A DNA stretch of 64,000 nucleotides from Dinghuibacter silviterrae (lineage in GTDB: Bacteria > Bacteroidota > Bacteroidia > Chitinophagales > Chitinophagaceae): contig NZ_SODV01000002.1 of NCBI RefSeq assembly GCF_004366355.1, forward strand, positions 1,838,768 through 1,902,767, read 5' to 3'. Position 1 is the stretch's first letter. Every line of letters begins with the position of its first letter. Positions 57,312-64,000 of the stretch are shown one piece after another. A program made the translations under genes and the position numbers. The notes under the pieces are model-generated. The model saw only the letters and a list, made by a program, of their open reading frames with translations, did not search any database and was not told the origin of the DNA.

Positions 57312-58817
57312 TTAAGGCGCGGTCACGTATACCGCTCCATCGTCAAACTGTTGGACTAACCGCATCTGTTTGTGCGTCAGTACATCATGAAGCGACAGTA
57401 TGGCGTCGTTGGTGCCATCGTTAAACCAGATCAGGTACTGACGGGATGTCGCATAGTATTGCGCAATGGGTCCGGGGAAAGCCTTTTGAGGCAAAAGCTG
57501 ACAGCTATACCCGCCAAAAAAGTAGACACCTTCCGGTGAATTGGAATACAAGGTATACCCGGGGAGGAAAGGAGACGGCCTGTCTTCAAGGAACTTGACC
57601 AGGGGGCTGTCATCCCAGTCGTCCTCGGTATACCCGCCAATGCCGCCCTCGGCAATGTCCGCATACCACTGGTGATCCGCCACAAGCTGGCTGGACAGCA
57701 CCAGGAGCAGGATGCCAAGACCACCCACCCGCCAGCAGCGACGCGCAAACCGGGTGGAGGCCCGCCCGGAAAACCACGCCAGCGGAAAAGAAAGGCTTAG
57801 CACAAGCGGGATATACAGGGCCGACAGTAACCGGCTGTTGATCTCCTCGTACCGGGAAATCGTAGCCGACAGGACCATGAACACCGAATACACCACCGCA
57901 AAAGAAAGCCCGATCTTCACAAAGGCAGGATATTCCCCCTTCAGCCGCGGGATCCCCCGGGTAAATAAAAGAACCAATAAGATCAGCAGCACCAACCCGA
58001 TGATCAGGCAAAGCTGGTAGTGCGTCGTTCCGAAAAGGAACCAACCCGAAAACGTGTCCCCATAGTAATACAGGTTACGCAGCAAAGGGGTGACCCCTTT
58101 TTGCCGCATGCCCGTAAGGGTCCCGCTCTCCAAAAAATTACGCGTGAGGTTAACGGCCAACAGAGAGACAGACAAAAAGCCAAAAAGAAAAATATGCCCC
58201 CAATGGCGGCGTCGCTCCAGGAGCAACAGCAATCCGCCCGTCGCCACCAGCGTCACTCCTGCATACCGGAAAAAACACGCAAGGGCGCAGACCAAAGCGA
58301 CTACTAAAAGCGCGGCAAGACTATGTCGATAAAGATACCGCCGCAGTGCGATCATAAACAGCACCGTCAACAACACAAAAACCGTCTCCGACCAAAGCAT
58401 GATATACACTTCGATCAAGGCAGGGCTAAGGGCGACGCAAATAGCCAGCAGCGGCTTGTGCCACCGCTCCGGATACCCCATCCTGCCCGCCATATATCCG
58501 CAAAGCCCGATCAATAACGCAAACAGACTTGGGTTCAGGTATTGCAGGATGTTCAGCGGGTCCGCGTGCGTGAGCCGCATCAGCAGCGCGAGCAGCAGGG
58601 GATACCCTGCAGGAAAGTCCACGAACGGATGACCCGTATAATCCAGGAGCCGGCCCGTCTGTACGAGTTGGTGGGCCCCGCTGACGTAGGCGATCGAGTC
58701 CGGGCTTACGCCCACCCCGCTTCGGTGGATACACCAGAAGGTGAAGACGAATCCACCCAGGGCCGGGAGGAGCGTATACAGGGAGCGCAGCAAGGAGACG
58801 CGGACTCGTATTTCCAT
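57312..58817 (-). CDS. GT-C-type polytopic membrane glycosyltransferase (ArnT/GT39-like)
   Basis: 501 residues from ATG 58817 (MEIRVRVSLLRSLYTLLPAL). About 11 hydrophobic helices. The first large loop carries SPDSIAYVSGAHQLVQTGRL, matching the metal/lipid-phosphate binding loop of GT39/ArnT-like enzymes (Asp then Tyr), and the C-terminal 110 residues are a soluble periplasmic domain. Such enzymes move sugars from polyprenyl phosphate onto lipids or proteins. It lies 14 bases after the oxidoreductase gene and is the third gene of a minus-strand unit. A TTG start at 58835 would overlap that gene. Confidence 0.75.
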   Translation of the reverse strand: MEIRVRVSLLRSLYTLLPALGGFVFTFWCIHRSGVGVSPDSIAYVSGAHQLVQTGRLLDYTGHPFVDFPAGYPLLLALLMRLTHADPLNILQYLNPSLFALLIGLCGYMAGRMGYPERWHKPLLAICVALSPALIEVYIMLWSETVFVLLTVLFMIALRRYLYRHSLAALLVVALVCALACFFRYAGVTLVATGGLLLLLERRRHWGHIFLFGFLSVSLLAVNLTRNFLESGTLTGMRQKGVTPLLRNLYYYGDTFSGWFLFGTTHYQLCLIIGLVLLILLVLLFTRGIPRLKGEYPAFVKIGLSFAVVYSVFMVLSATISRYEEINSRLLSALYIPLVLSLSFPLAWFSGRASTRFARRCWRVGGLGILLLVLSSQLVADHQWYADIAEGGIGGYTEDDWDDSPLVKFLEDRPSPFLPGYTLYSNSPEGVYFFGGYSCQLLPQKAFPGPIAQYYATSRQYLIWFNDGTNDAILSLHDVLTHKQMRLVQQFDDGAVYVTAP

Positions 58818-58831
58818 GCCACGAATGTAGG

Positions 58832-59464
58832 TCAATACCCGATCTCTACCGTGTGTTTATAGGTCGTGCTATTGTCTACGTTTCCCAGCATGTACCCGGC
58901 GACGTCCGCGCGTGCAATGACCATGGGGCGCGCGAGGAAACGGTCGATGGCCACCCGGTAGTGCCCCTTTGGTTTTCCGTTGGTCAGGCGGGGGGGCCGG
59001 ACGATGGTCCACTCCATGTCGCTCGCCTTGACGATATCTTCCATCTTCCGGAGGTCTGCAAAAGGATGCCGGAGAATGCGCTGCAGGACGTACTTGGTAA
59101 GGAACCGTTGCACCGGGTTGATCTCCGGTCCGATGTCCAACCCCAGGGCCGACATGACCATCAGCCGCGATACACCGGCCCGGTGCATGGCATCGAGGAG
59201 GTGCGTGACCCCTTTGGAGTAAAAGGTTGTTGGTTTTGTCGTGTTGACGCCCAGACAGGCAATCACCGCGTCCTGGTCATAGACTTCAGCGGCAAAAGAA
59301 CCGGGTAACAGTACATCCCCCTGTACAACCCGCAGCAAAGGGTGACTAAACGTTATTTTTTCCGGTCTCCGCACCACGGCGGTAACAAAGTGACCGGCCT
59401 CCAGGGCGTACCGGGTAAGCGGGCCGCCCGTCGCGCCCGTGGCGCCAAATACAAGAAGACGCAT
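58832..59464 (-). CDS. NAD(P)-binding oxidoreductase (NmrA/SDR-like)
   Basis: 210 residues from ATG 59464 (MRLLVFGATGATGGPLTRYA). The Rossmann motif GATGATGG, RRPEKITF as the basic residue for NADPH, and DAVIACLGVNTTKPTTFYSK are features of the atypical SDR group (flavin reductase/NmrA-like). A Ser/Tyr/Lys triad is not clear, so it may act as a sensor and not an enzyme. It lies 11 bases after the membrane gene at 59476 on the same strand. An upstream TTG at 59470 is possible but unnecessary. Confidence 0.85.
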   Translation of the reverse strand: MRLLVFGATGATGGPLTRYALEAGHFVTAVVRRPEKITFSHPLLRVVQGDVLLPGSFAAEVYDQDAVIACLGVNTTKPTTFYSKGVTHLLDAMHRAGVSRLMVMSALGLDIGPEINPVQRFLTKYVLQRILRHPFADLRKMEDIVKASDMEWTIVRPPRLTNGKPKGHYRVAIDRFLARPMVIARADVAGYMLGNVDNSTTYKHTVEIGY

Positions 59465-59475
59465 ATACAAAAGAT

Positions 59476-59943
59476 TTAGTTGAAGCGAAAAGCACTCAGC
59501 AGAAAAACCCCCATGACAAGCGTGATCTGCACAATATGGAAAAACCGGATACGCGCCCGCAGCACCGCAGGCGTTTTAGCGGTACTGTCGGCGTCGAGCA
59601 GTTTTTTTAGCTGCACTCCCTGAAGCCGTCCGCCGATAATCCCGGTGATAATGATCAGGACGACCAACACAATTTTGATACGAAACCAGGTTTGTTCCCC
59701 GAAGATCCCATGTGTCAGTGCCATCATCCCGATCCCGGCGAGGATCAACACCGCCGCGCCGATACGAATAAGCGGCGGGAATCCCGCCGTGATCTGGCGG
59801 GTAAGCAGGGCCTGGGCGGGATCCCGGTCCCAGACTTTCCAAAAACGGGAGAAAGCGACGAAATCCGCCAGAAGGATCCCCCCTAAAAGGGTAAAGCCCG
59901 CGATATGCAGGGTCAGGAAAGTAGAATACAAAACGGAGCTCAT
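59476..59943 (-). CDS. four-helix membrane protein under MarR-type control
   Basis: 156 residues from ATG 59943 (MSSVLYSTFLTLHIAGFTLL). Four hydrophobic helices: residues 8-28, 55-72, 86-105 and 132-152 approximately. A His in helix 1 and another in helix 4 (FFHIVQITLVMG) could bind heme or a metal, as in some DUF2269/CopD-like proteins, which is inference. It is the first gene of a minus-strand operon with the oxidoreductase and the membrane glycosyltransferase, and is divergent from the MarR gene across the inverted repeat 59945-60042. A longer frame from 60153 runs into the regulator and was rejected. Confidence 0.8.
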   Translation of the reverse strand: MSSVLYSTFLTLHIAGFTLLGGILLADFVAFSRFWKVWDRDPAQALLTRQITAGFPPLIRIGAAVLILAGIGMMALTHGIFGEQTWFRIKIVLVVLIIITGIIGGRLQGVQLKKLLDADSTAKTPAVLRARIRFFHIVQITLVMGVFLLSAFRFN

Positions 59944-59970
59944 ATTATTACGTTTTCGTAGTTGATATGA

Positions 59971-60002
59971 CAAATGTATATCGAAAACGAATGTTTTGCA
60001 AA
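59971..60002 (-). promoter_or_regulatory. promoter of the membrane protein/oxidoreductase operon
   Basis: Minus strand TTTG (60002-59999), 20 bases, TACATTTG (59978-59971), a complete Bacteroidota promoter. Transcription would start near 59965, at the edge of operator arm 59945-59962. Confidence 0.65.
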
Positions 60003-60023
60003 CCGAAGTAGAAATTATATTTT
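59995..60023 (+). promoter_or_regulatory. promoter of the MarR-type gene
   Basis: TTTG (59995-59998), 17 bases, TATATTTT (60016-60023), seven of eight to TAnnTTTG. The two divergent -33 elements sit side by side in GTTTTGCAAA. Transcription would start near 60029, inside operator arm 60025-60042. Confidence 0.5.
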
Positions 60024-60042
60024 TACTACGAAAACGTAATAA

Positions 60043-60678
60043 ATGCACCTGCCAAACAAAACCGTAGAACTGGTCAACCTTTGGGCCCAATTCGAGGCCC
60101 GTTACCCCGACGGAAGTATAGAAGATTTTTGCCGGTATACCCTGATCCACCAACGCGAGGGCCGCCAGACAGGTGAGATGATGGCCGGGGTGATCCCCGC
60201 CGTGCCCAACGCCGTGCTGTTAAAGCTGATGGGACGCATACACAAGATCAACGCCGCTTATGGAAGCGCGGCCCTGGAAGGAACGGGGTTGCACCAACTC
60301 GAAGAGATGGGCATGCTCCTAAGCATCTACCAGCTCAAGACCCCCCGCAAAACCGAAGTGATTTATACGAACCTGATGGAGTTGTCCAGCGGCACCGATA
60401 TGCTCAACCGCCTCCGGCAAAGAGGCTACATCAGCGAAACCGCCGACAAGGAAGACAAACGCTCCAAACGGTTGCGGCTGACCCCCGCCGGTCTGGCGGT
60501 CATCGACCGCGCCGCCGCCCGTTTGGAAAAAATGGCCCGTATGATGACCAAAGACATGCCCACGGAAGACCAGCAGCTCTGCATACAGCTCCTGCGCAAC
60601 ATGGAAATCAAACTCGCCGCCCGCTGGGTCCAGGACAAGGGTCGTCCCTTCGACGAGGTGTACAAAGAGCTGGCTTAG
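60043..60678 (+). CDS. MarR-family transcriptional regulator
   Basis: 211 residues. A winged helix lies in the middle (KTEVIYTNLMELSSGTDMLN; LRQRGYISETADKEDKRSKR with the basic wing; LRLTPAGLAVIDRAAARLE), flanked by long dimerisation helices. About 60 extra residues precede the usual MarR start. Divergent from the four-helix membrane protein operon. The inverted repeat 59945-60042 lies between the two starts, so self-repression and repression of the operon are the simplest model. The last four bases overlap the serpin stop (TTAG). Confidence 0.9.
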   Translation: MHLPNKTVELVNLWAQFEARYPDGSIEDFCRYTLIHQREGRQTGEMMAGVIPAVPNAVLLKLMGRIHKINAAYGSAALEGTGLHQLEEMGMLLSIYQLKTPRKTEVIYTNLMELSSGTDMLNRLRQRGYISETADKEDKRSKRLRLTPAGLAVIDRAAARLEKMARMMTKDMPTEDQQLCIQLLRNMEIKLAARWVQDKGRPFDEVYKELA

Positions 60679-61889
60679 TCGCTCAGCGGATCATTCAGGA
60701 TCCCTGTAAACAACACCACCCCGCTCGTCTTTTCCCGGATCGTAAAGAGGAAAGCCCGGTTCAGTTTGATGTTGTTCGTGGGCACGGCTACGCTTGTTCC
60801 GATACCCACCACCGTTGCCGCCGCGGCCTTTGTGCCGCTCTCGTCCACCTCGATGGCCGCCTGGTGGATGACCCTGCTGAGAAACACCGGTATCGTATAC
60901 ATATTCGAGAAATCGGCCGCATGGCCAAAGGCAATCCCCATCCCCAGGCTGGTTAGCGCGGGTTGCATGGATACGTTATAGTCAAACTTGAAGCGCGGCA
61001 TCGTCAGATTGGCCTGCGAGGTGATCATCCGGCTGATCCATCCCGTCAGCAACGCTGGCGTAAGCCCCGCGGCAAAGGACCTGATGTCCCCCGCGGGCAT
61101 CATGATGTCCATGACAAACTGCTTCCCTCCATAGGGCAACTCCACCATCGTCACGGTATCGGTGATCAAAAACTGGATCGGGACCGGGCTCTGCAACCGC
61201 ATCGTCTGAACGTTTTCCACCACACCATCGCCGCGTGTAAACGGAGCCGGCTGGGTAAGCCCCGCGTCAAACGAGGTCGTCCATTCGCCCTTAAAATAAA
61301 CGGCATTCACCAGAAACATGATTTCGGTTGGCTCGATGCTGTTCAATATTTGGGGAATCATTTGCTGGGTCTGGTTGGCCACCCATTGATTGATGGTTGT
61401 CACCGAAGACGGATTGCTAAAATCCAGCCCCGCCACCTTTGCATTGTAGTCGTTTTGTAGTAATTGGGAAAAAGAAGCCATCGGCGTGTTTTGCTGGTTG
61501 TACCACTCCGAATTCGCCACCGATAGGGTGACATGATTGTCCGCCCCCGGCAACTGCTGGATCAGGGCCGACGCCGTCCCGTTCAGGTCGCCGGTCGACA
61601 GCGCCCCCAGCGCCAGCGCCTTGTTGATGGAATCCAGGGTCGTCCCCGCAGCCCCGTTGTCCGCCATCCCCAGCGCCATGTACACGCTAAAAGGCGAAAT
61701 GATCTTGTTCTTCAGCACCGTATCCTGCAGGTTCACCGCCTGAAAAAGTGCCAGCGAAAATTGATTTTCCGCCGCCACCACGGCGGTCCCCGAAGCGGGC
61801 AGCGTGATGTCATGGGTAATATCCGGGGTAGGGGTAGTCCCCTTACGGCAAGCCGACAGGACCAGGAGGGCCAGGAGCAAACGTTTCAT
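60675..61889 (-). CDS. bacterial serpin, lipoprotein
   Basis: 404 residues from ATG 61889 (MKRLLLALLVLSACRKGTT); the lipobox LSAC gives a lipid anchor. The serpin core is complete: NKIISPFSVYMALGMADNGA (helix B/C), FLVNAVYFKGEWTTSFD (strand 3A), PVFLSRVIHQAAIEVDESGT (strand 5A and hinge) and AFLFTIREKTSGVVLFTGIL (strand 5B). The hinge G-T-K-A-A-A-A-T starts at Gly352 and has small residues at P12-P9, typical of inhibitory serpins. Counting places P1 at Ser366 or next to it. It would protect the cell from serine proteases outside it. A longer frame from 62222 lacks a signal peptide and overlaps the DUF5686 gene. Confidence 0.93.
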   Translation of the reverse strand: MKRLLLALLVLSACRKGTTPTPDITHDITLPASGTAVVAAENQFSLALFQAVNLQDTVLKNKIISPFSVYMALGMADNGAAGTTLDSINKALALGALSTGDLNGTASALIQQLPGADNHVTLSVANSEWYNQQNTPMASFSQLLQNDYNAKVAGLDFSNPSSVTTINQWVANQTQQMIPQILNSIEPTEIMFLVNAVYFKGEWTTSFDAGLTQPAPFTRGDGVVENVQTMRLQSPVPIQFLITDTVTMVELPYGGKQFVMDIMMPAGDIRSFAAGLTPALLTGWISRMITSQANLTMPRFKFDYNVSMQPALTSLGMGIAFGHAADFSNMYTIPVFLSRVIHQAAIEVDESGTKAAAATVVGIGTSVAVPTNNIKLNRAFLFTIREKTSGVVLFTGILNDPLSD

Positions 61890-61942
61890 AGACGAGGTTT
61901 GGAATATGACGGCGGTCGCCGCCCAACCGTTGCATCCGCCCC

Positions 61943-64000
61943 TTAAAAATCGAACTTGACCCTCGCCCGGATCCCCCAGGTCGCGATGTCGGGGTGGTTG
62001 AGGTAGGTCAGGCGTTTGACGAAATCGATGCGGACCAGTTTGAAGATGTTGGTGACCCCCGCGCTGACTTCGATATAGGGGCCGTTGTTGAGGGTATACG
62101 TAGACGTTACCCCGTTGGTCGTGGGGAATTTCATCTGATCCGCGGTAATGGCGGGATTGTTTTCGTCCCGCACGCCCCCGAAAAGGATCTTGCCCGCAAT
62201 CACCTCGCGGAGCTTTAGCCATTTCAGCAGGGGGATCTTGTTAAAGAAGAACCCGTTGAAGTAGTGGTCGATGTCCACGCCTGCATAGTGATCGGAGACG
62301 AATTCCTCGAAATTCATCAGGTTGTACTGGTCGATGTAATACGCGTAGCCCTGATTGGCCGTGTGGATGGTGAGCAGGGGAAAAGGAAGTTTTCCGCCCG
62401 TCCACCCCGCGTCAAACGTGACGTCCGAATACCCGATGGGGGACATGTAGACGCGTTTGTATACGTTGAGGTGCAGGGCGTCGTAGTTGTATTGCCCGTT
62501 CATCAACCCCTGGAAACCGTGGGCGTAGCGGAGGGTGATGATGGGATACCGGTTGGCGACGGAGACGCGTCCTACTTTGCCCTGATAATATTCTTCATGC
62601 GGCGCCCACCGGAGCGTCAGGTTGAGCTCGGTCGTGGTCACCGATTGAACGGAGTCGTATTCATTCGGATTCAGTTCATACACGTAGGCGATGGAGCCCC
62701 CGGGGTGTTGTTGCCAGTACCGGAAACCGAGGTCGTAGGATAAATGGTCCCCGAACTCGTGTACGTAGTCGACCTTAAAGATGTCGTTGTACAACCATTT
62801 GGTATTGTCTCCCCGCTTCAGCGAGGAATAGCTGCTTTCCTGGTTAAAACCATCCATTTGACCCGGTGTCCGGGTGTCCCGCTGGAAGTTGGCGGTGACA
62901 TAGTTCAGGGGATATTTGTAGATCGACTGGTGGTTGATCGAATAGGTGCCCCCGAAATAATACTTCCATTTATCATCCTTGGTGCCGTAGGCAACATAAG
63001 ACTCCACATAGTACCGTTTGCTCAAACGGGTCGTGCTCCTGCCGCCAAAACGGGGTTTGAAGCCTTCCACGGGGTTGAACGTATAAAAGGTGGCAAAGGG
63101 ACCGACCTCGAAGGGGCCGGCTTGTTTATACCCCGCGACCAGGAGGGTGGCGTAGTCCATGATCCTTTTGTAGGACTTCATCCCGGTCAGGCTGTCGATG
63201 TTGGAATACGCCCTCAGCTCGGCATTGGTCAGCGGTATGGTCCGGCTGGCGGCCCACTCACTATCACTCAGCACGGCCGCACCCACAGGGATGGATGTAC
63301 CCCCGCCGAGGTCGCTGACCCGGGCCGATCCGTCACGCAGTTCCTTAGCCCCGGCAACGGCGCCGGTACCCGGATTGACCACCGTCCCCGGCGTGGCAGA
63401 CACGACCACCGACGGACCCTTGAAAAGAGAATCGGGGAGGCGATCGCTGGACCGGTAGTTCGAATAAGAAAAGGCCCTTTCCCCAAACGCCCCAACCCCG
63501 TTGTTGGTGATCCCGAAGTCGGCAATCATGTCGGAAGAGGTCAGGAAATAACGGCCCGAGGTATCCCTGGAAAAGCCCTGGGTGGCCCTAAAGCCGCGGA
63601 CATAGTTCAGGTTGACGTGTTTACTGACCTCCAGCGTCGCCTTTTTGATGGCATAGCGGCCGTCCAGGGTCACAAAAAGGGTTCCCTTAAACAACAGGTC
63701 ATCCGGGTTACGGGGCAGGAAGTTCAGGCGAACCAAACGGATGCCCTCCTCCATGATCGTGTCCTGGATAAAATACATATAGAAAGTCGGGGCGGACCCG
63801 GCCACCGGGCTTAGGAACTGGGTGGTAAAAAGGGAAATATTGTTGTCGTAGATGTTGATCGGCTCGTACATGCGCGTCAGGATGTTACTGATGCCTTTCA
63901 TGTCGATGTACTCGCCGAAATTGATGCTTTTCTGCCCGACGATGATGGTCTTCTTTTTCTCCGGTTGGCGGCGGAAATAGTTGTCCGAAAGGGTTTCCGA
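61943..64000 (-). CDS. DUF5686 family outer-membrane protein, C-terminal part
   Basis: About 685 residues are visible and the frame stays open to the right edge, so the N-terminus (usually a CarboxypepD-reg-like domain) is missing. Family landmarks are IVGQKSINFGEYIDMKGISN, LSPVAGSAPTFYMYFIQDT and GTLFVTLDGRYAIKKATLEV, followed by a long beta-barrel with aromatic strand ends, finishing in RAKFDF-like WGIRARVKFDF, a typical last strand with terminal Phe. Proteins of this type are about 830 residues long and sit in the outer membrane; the function is unknown. An ATG at 63901 is internal. It ends 53 bases before the serpin start, on the same strand. Confidence 0.88.
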   Translation of the reverse strand, partial: SETLSDNYFRRQPEKKKTIIVGQKSINFGEYIDMKGISNILTRMYEPINIYDNNISLFTTQFLSPVAGSAPTFYMYFIQDTIMEEGIRLVRLNFLPRNPDDLLFKGTLFVTLDGRYAIKKATLEVSKHVNLNYVRGFRATQGFSRDTSGRYFLTSSDMIADFGITNNGVGAFGERAFSYSNYRSSDRLPDSLFKGPSVVVSATPGTVVNPGTGAVAGAKELRDGSARVSDLGGGTSIPVGAAVLSDSEWAASRTIPLTNAELRAYSNIDSLTGMKSYKRIMDYATLLVAGYKQAGPFEVGPFATFYTFNPVEGFKPRFGGRSTTRLSKRYYVESYVAYGTKDDKWKYYFGGTYSINHQSIYKYPLNYVTANFQRDTRTPGQMDGFNQESSYSSLKRGDNTKWLYNDIFKVDYVHEFGDHLSYDLGFRYWQQHPGGSIAYVYELNPNEYDSVQSVTTTELNLTLRWAPHEEYYQGKVGRVSVANRYPIITLRYAHGFQGLMNGQYNYDALHLNVYKRVYMSPIGYSDVTFDAGWTGGKLPFPLLTIHTANQGYAYYIDQYNLMNFEEFVSDHYAGVDIDHYFNGFFFNKIPLLKWLKLREVIAGKILFGGVRDENNPAITADQMKFPTTNGVTSTYTLNNGPYIEVSAGVTNIFKLVRIDFVKRLTYLNHPDIATWGIRARVKFDF

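Larger units (their letters stand above)
59945..60042. promoter_or_regulatory. paired MarR-type operator arms (18-bp inverted repeat)
   Basis: Arms at 59945-59962 (TTATTACGTTTTCGTAGT) and 60025-60042 are perfect reverse complements over 18 bases with a 62-base spacer. The core CGTTTTCG/CGAAAACG recurs a third time at 59982-59989. Each arm ends one base before a start codon (59943 on minus, 60043 on plus) and covers the start of transcription of one of the two divergent promoters. Confidence 0.75.

Noticed and set aside
61890-62222. N-terminal extension of the serpin
   Set aside because: It overlaps the DUF5686 gene in another frame, whereas ATG 61889 starts directly with a lipoprotein signal peptide.

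Overview
The window is chromosomal DNA from a fairly GC-rich member of the Bacteroidota, most likely a Chitinophagaceae-type soil or gut organism. The genus cannot be fixed from sequence alone. The evidence is a type IX secretion C-terminal sorting domain, SprB-like repeats, a hybrid two-component system (HTCS), a DUF5686 protein, MacB/FtsX-type permeases without adjacent ATPases, LytS/LytTR signalling, and promoters of the Bacteroidota form TTG-N19-21-TAnnTTTG with almost no Shine-Dalgarno sequences. No tRNA, rRNA, CRISPR array, transposase or integrase was seen, and no stretch longer than 300 bases lacks a gene or gene remnant.

Layout. 1-1384 is visibly more AT-rich than the rest and looks accessory: a cut nucleotidyltransferase with a small partner gene, then divergently a candidate 38-residue ORF, a 57-residue membrane peptide and an overlapping unknown gene. 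1431-5841 carries a Crp-type regulator, a DUF2306 membrane protein and a CocE/S15 hydrolase translationally coupled to a membrane LytTR regulator. 5958-6376 is a decayed gene. 6425-12837 holds a GH38-like DUF5054 enzyme, a LamG lipoprotein and a T9SS-exported SprB-repeat protein. 12947-23590 holds an alpha/beta hydrolase, an AraC regulator, an efflux operon in which the RND pump is fused to its outer-membrane factor, the divergent LytS/LytTR pair, and a candidate Ser/Tyr leader-peptide attenuator before a small unknown gene. 23693-30309 encodes surface proteins: two tandem S74 tail-fibre paralogues, a large charged protein of unknown function and a beta-barrel. 30310-44775 is a mixed metabolic and regulatory stretch (methyltransferase, two VOC proteins, GlxA-type and AraC regulators, PRISE-type reductase, divergent GAPDH, LLM flavin enzyme, two large ABC permeases, small lipoproteins). 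44894-48752 is a tightly coupled YbbA-YbbP-TesA operon. 48747-56920 is a galactan-use locus: HTCS sensor, divergent GH2 beta-galactosidase and GH53 endo-galactanase. 57044-64000 holds a very acidic small protein, a three-gene membrane/oxidoreductase operon divergent from a MarR regulator across a long inverted repeat, a serpin, and a DUF5686 gene running off the edge.

How parts work together. GH53 would cut beta-1,4-galactan outside the cell, GH2 would trim the oligosaccharides, and the HTCS would sense a product and switch the pair on; no SusC/SusD pair lies in the window. The LytS/LytTR pair shares a 200-base control region with the efflux operon. The MarR regulator sits between two promoters that both read across its likely operator. 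The most unusual items are the attenuator at 22887-23048, the MarR twin-operator at 59945-60042, the S74-plus-T9SS domain order, the RND-OMF fusion with an internal lipobox, and the repeated placement of the -7 promoter box within 4-10 bases of start codons, which suggests leaderless transcripts.
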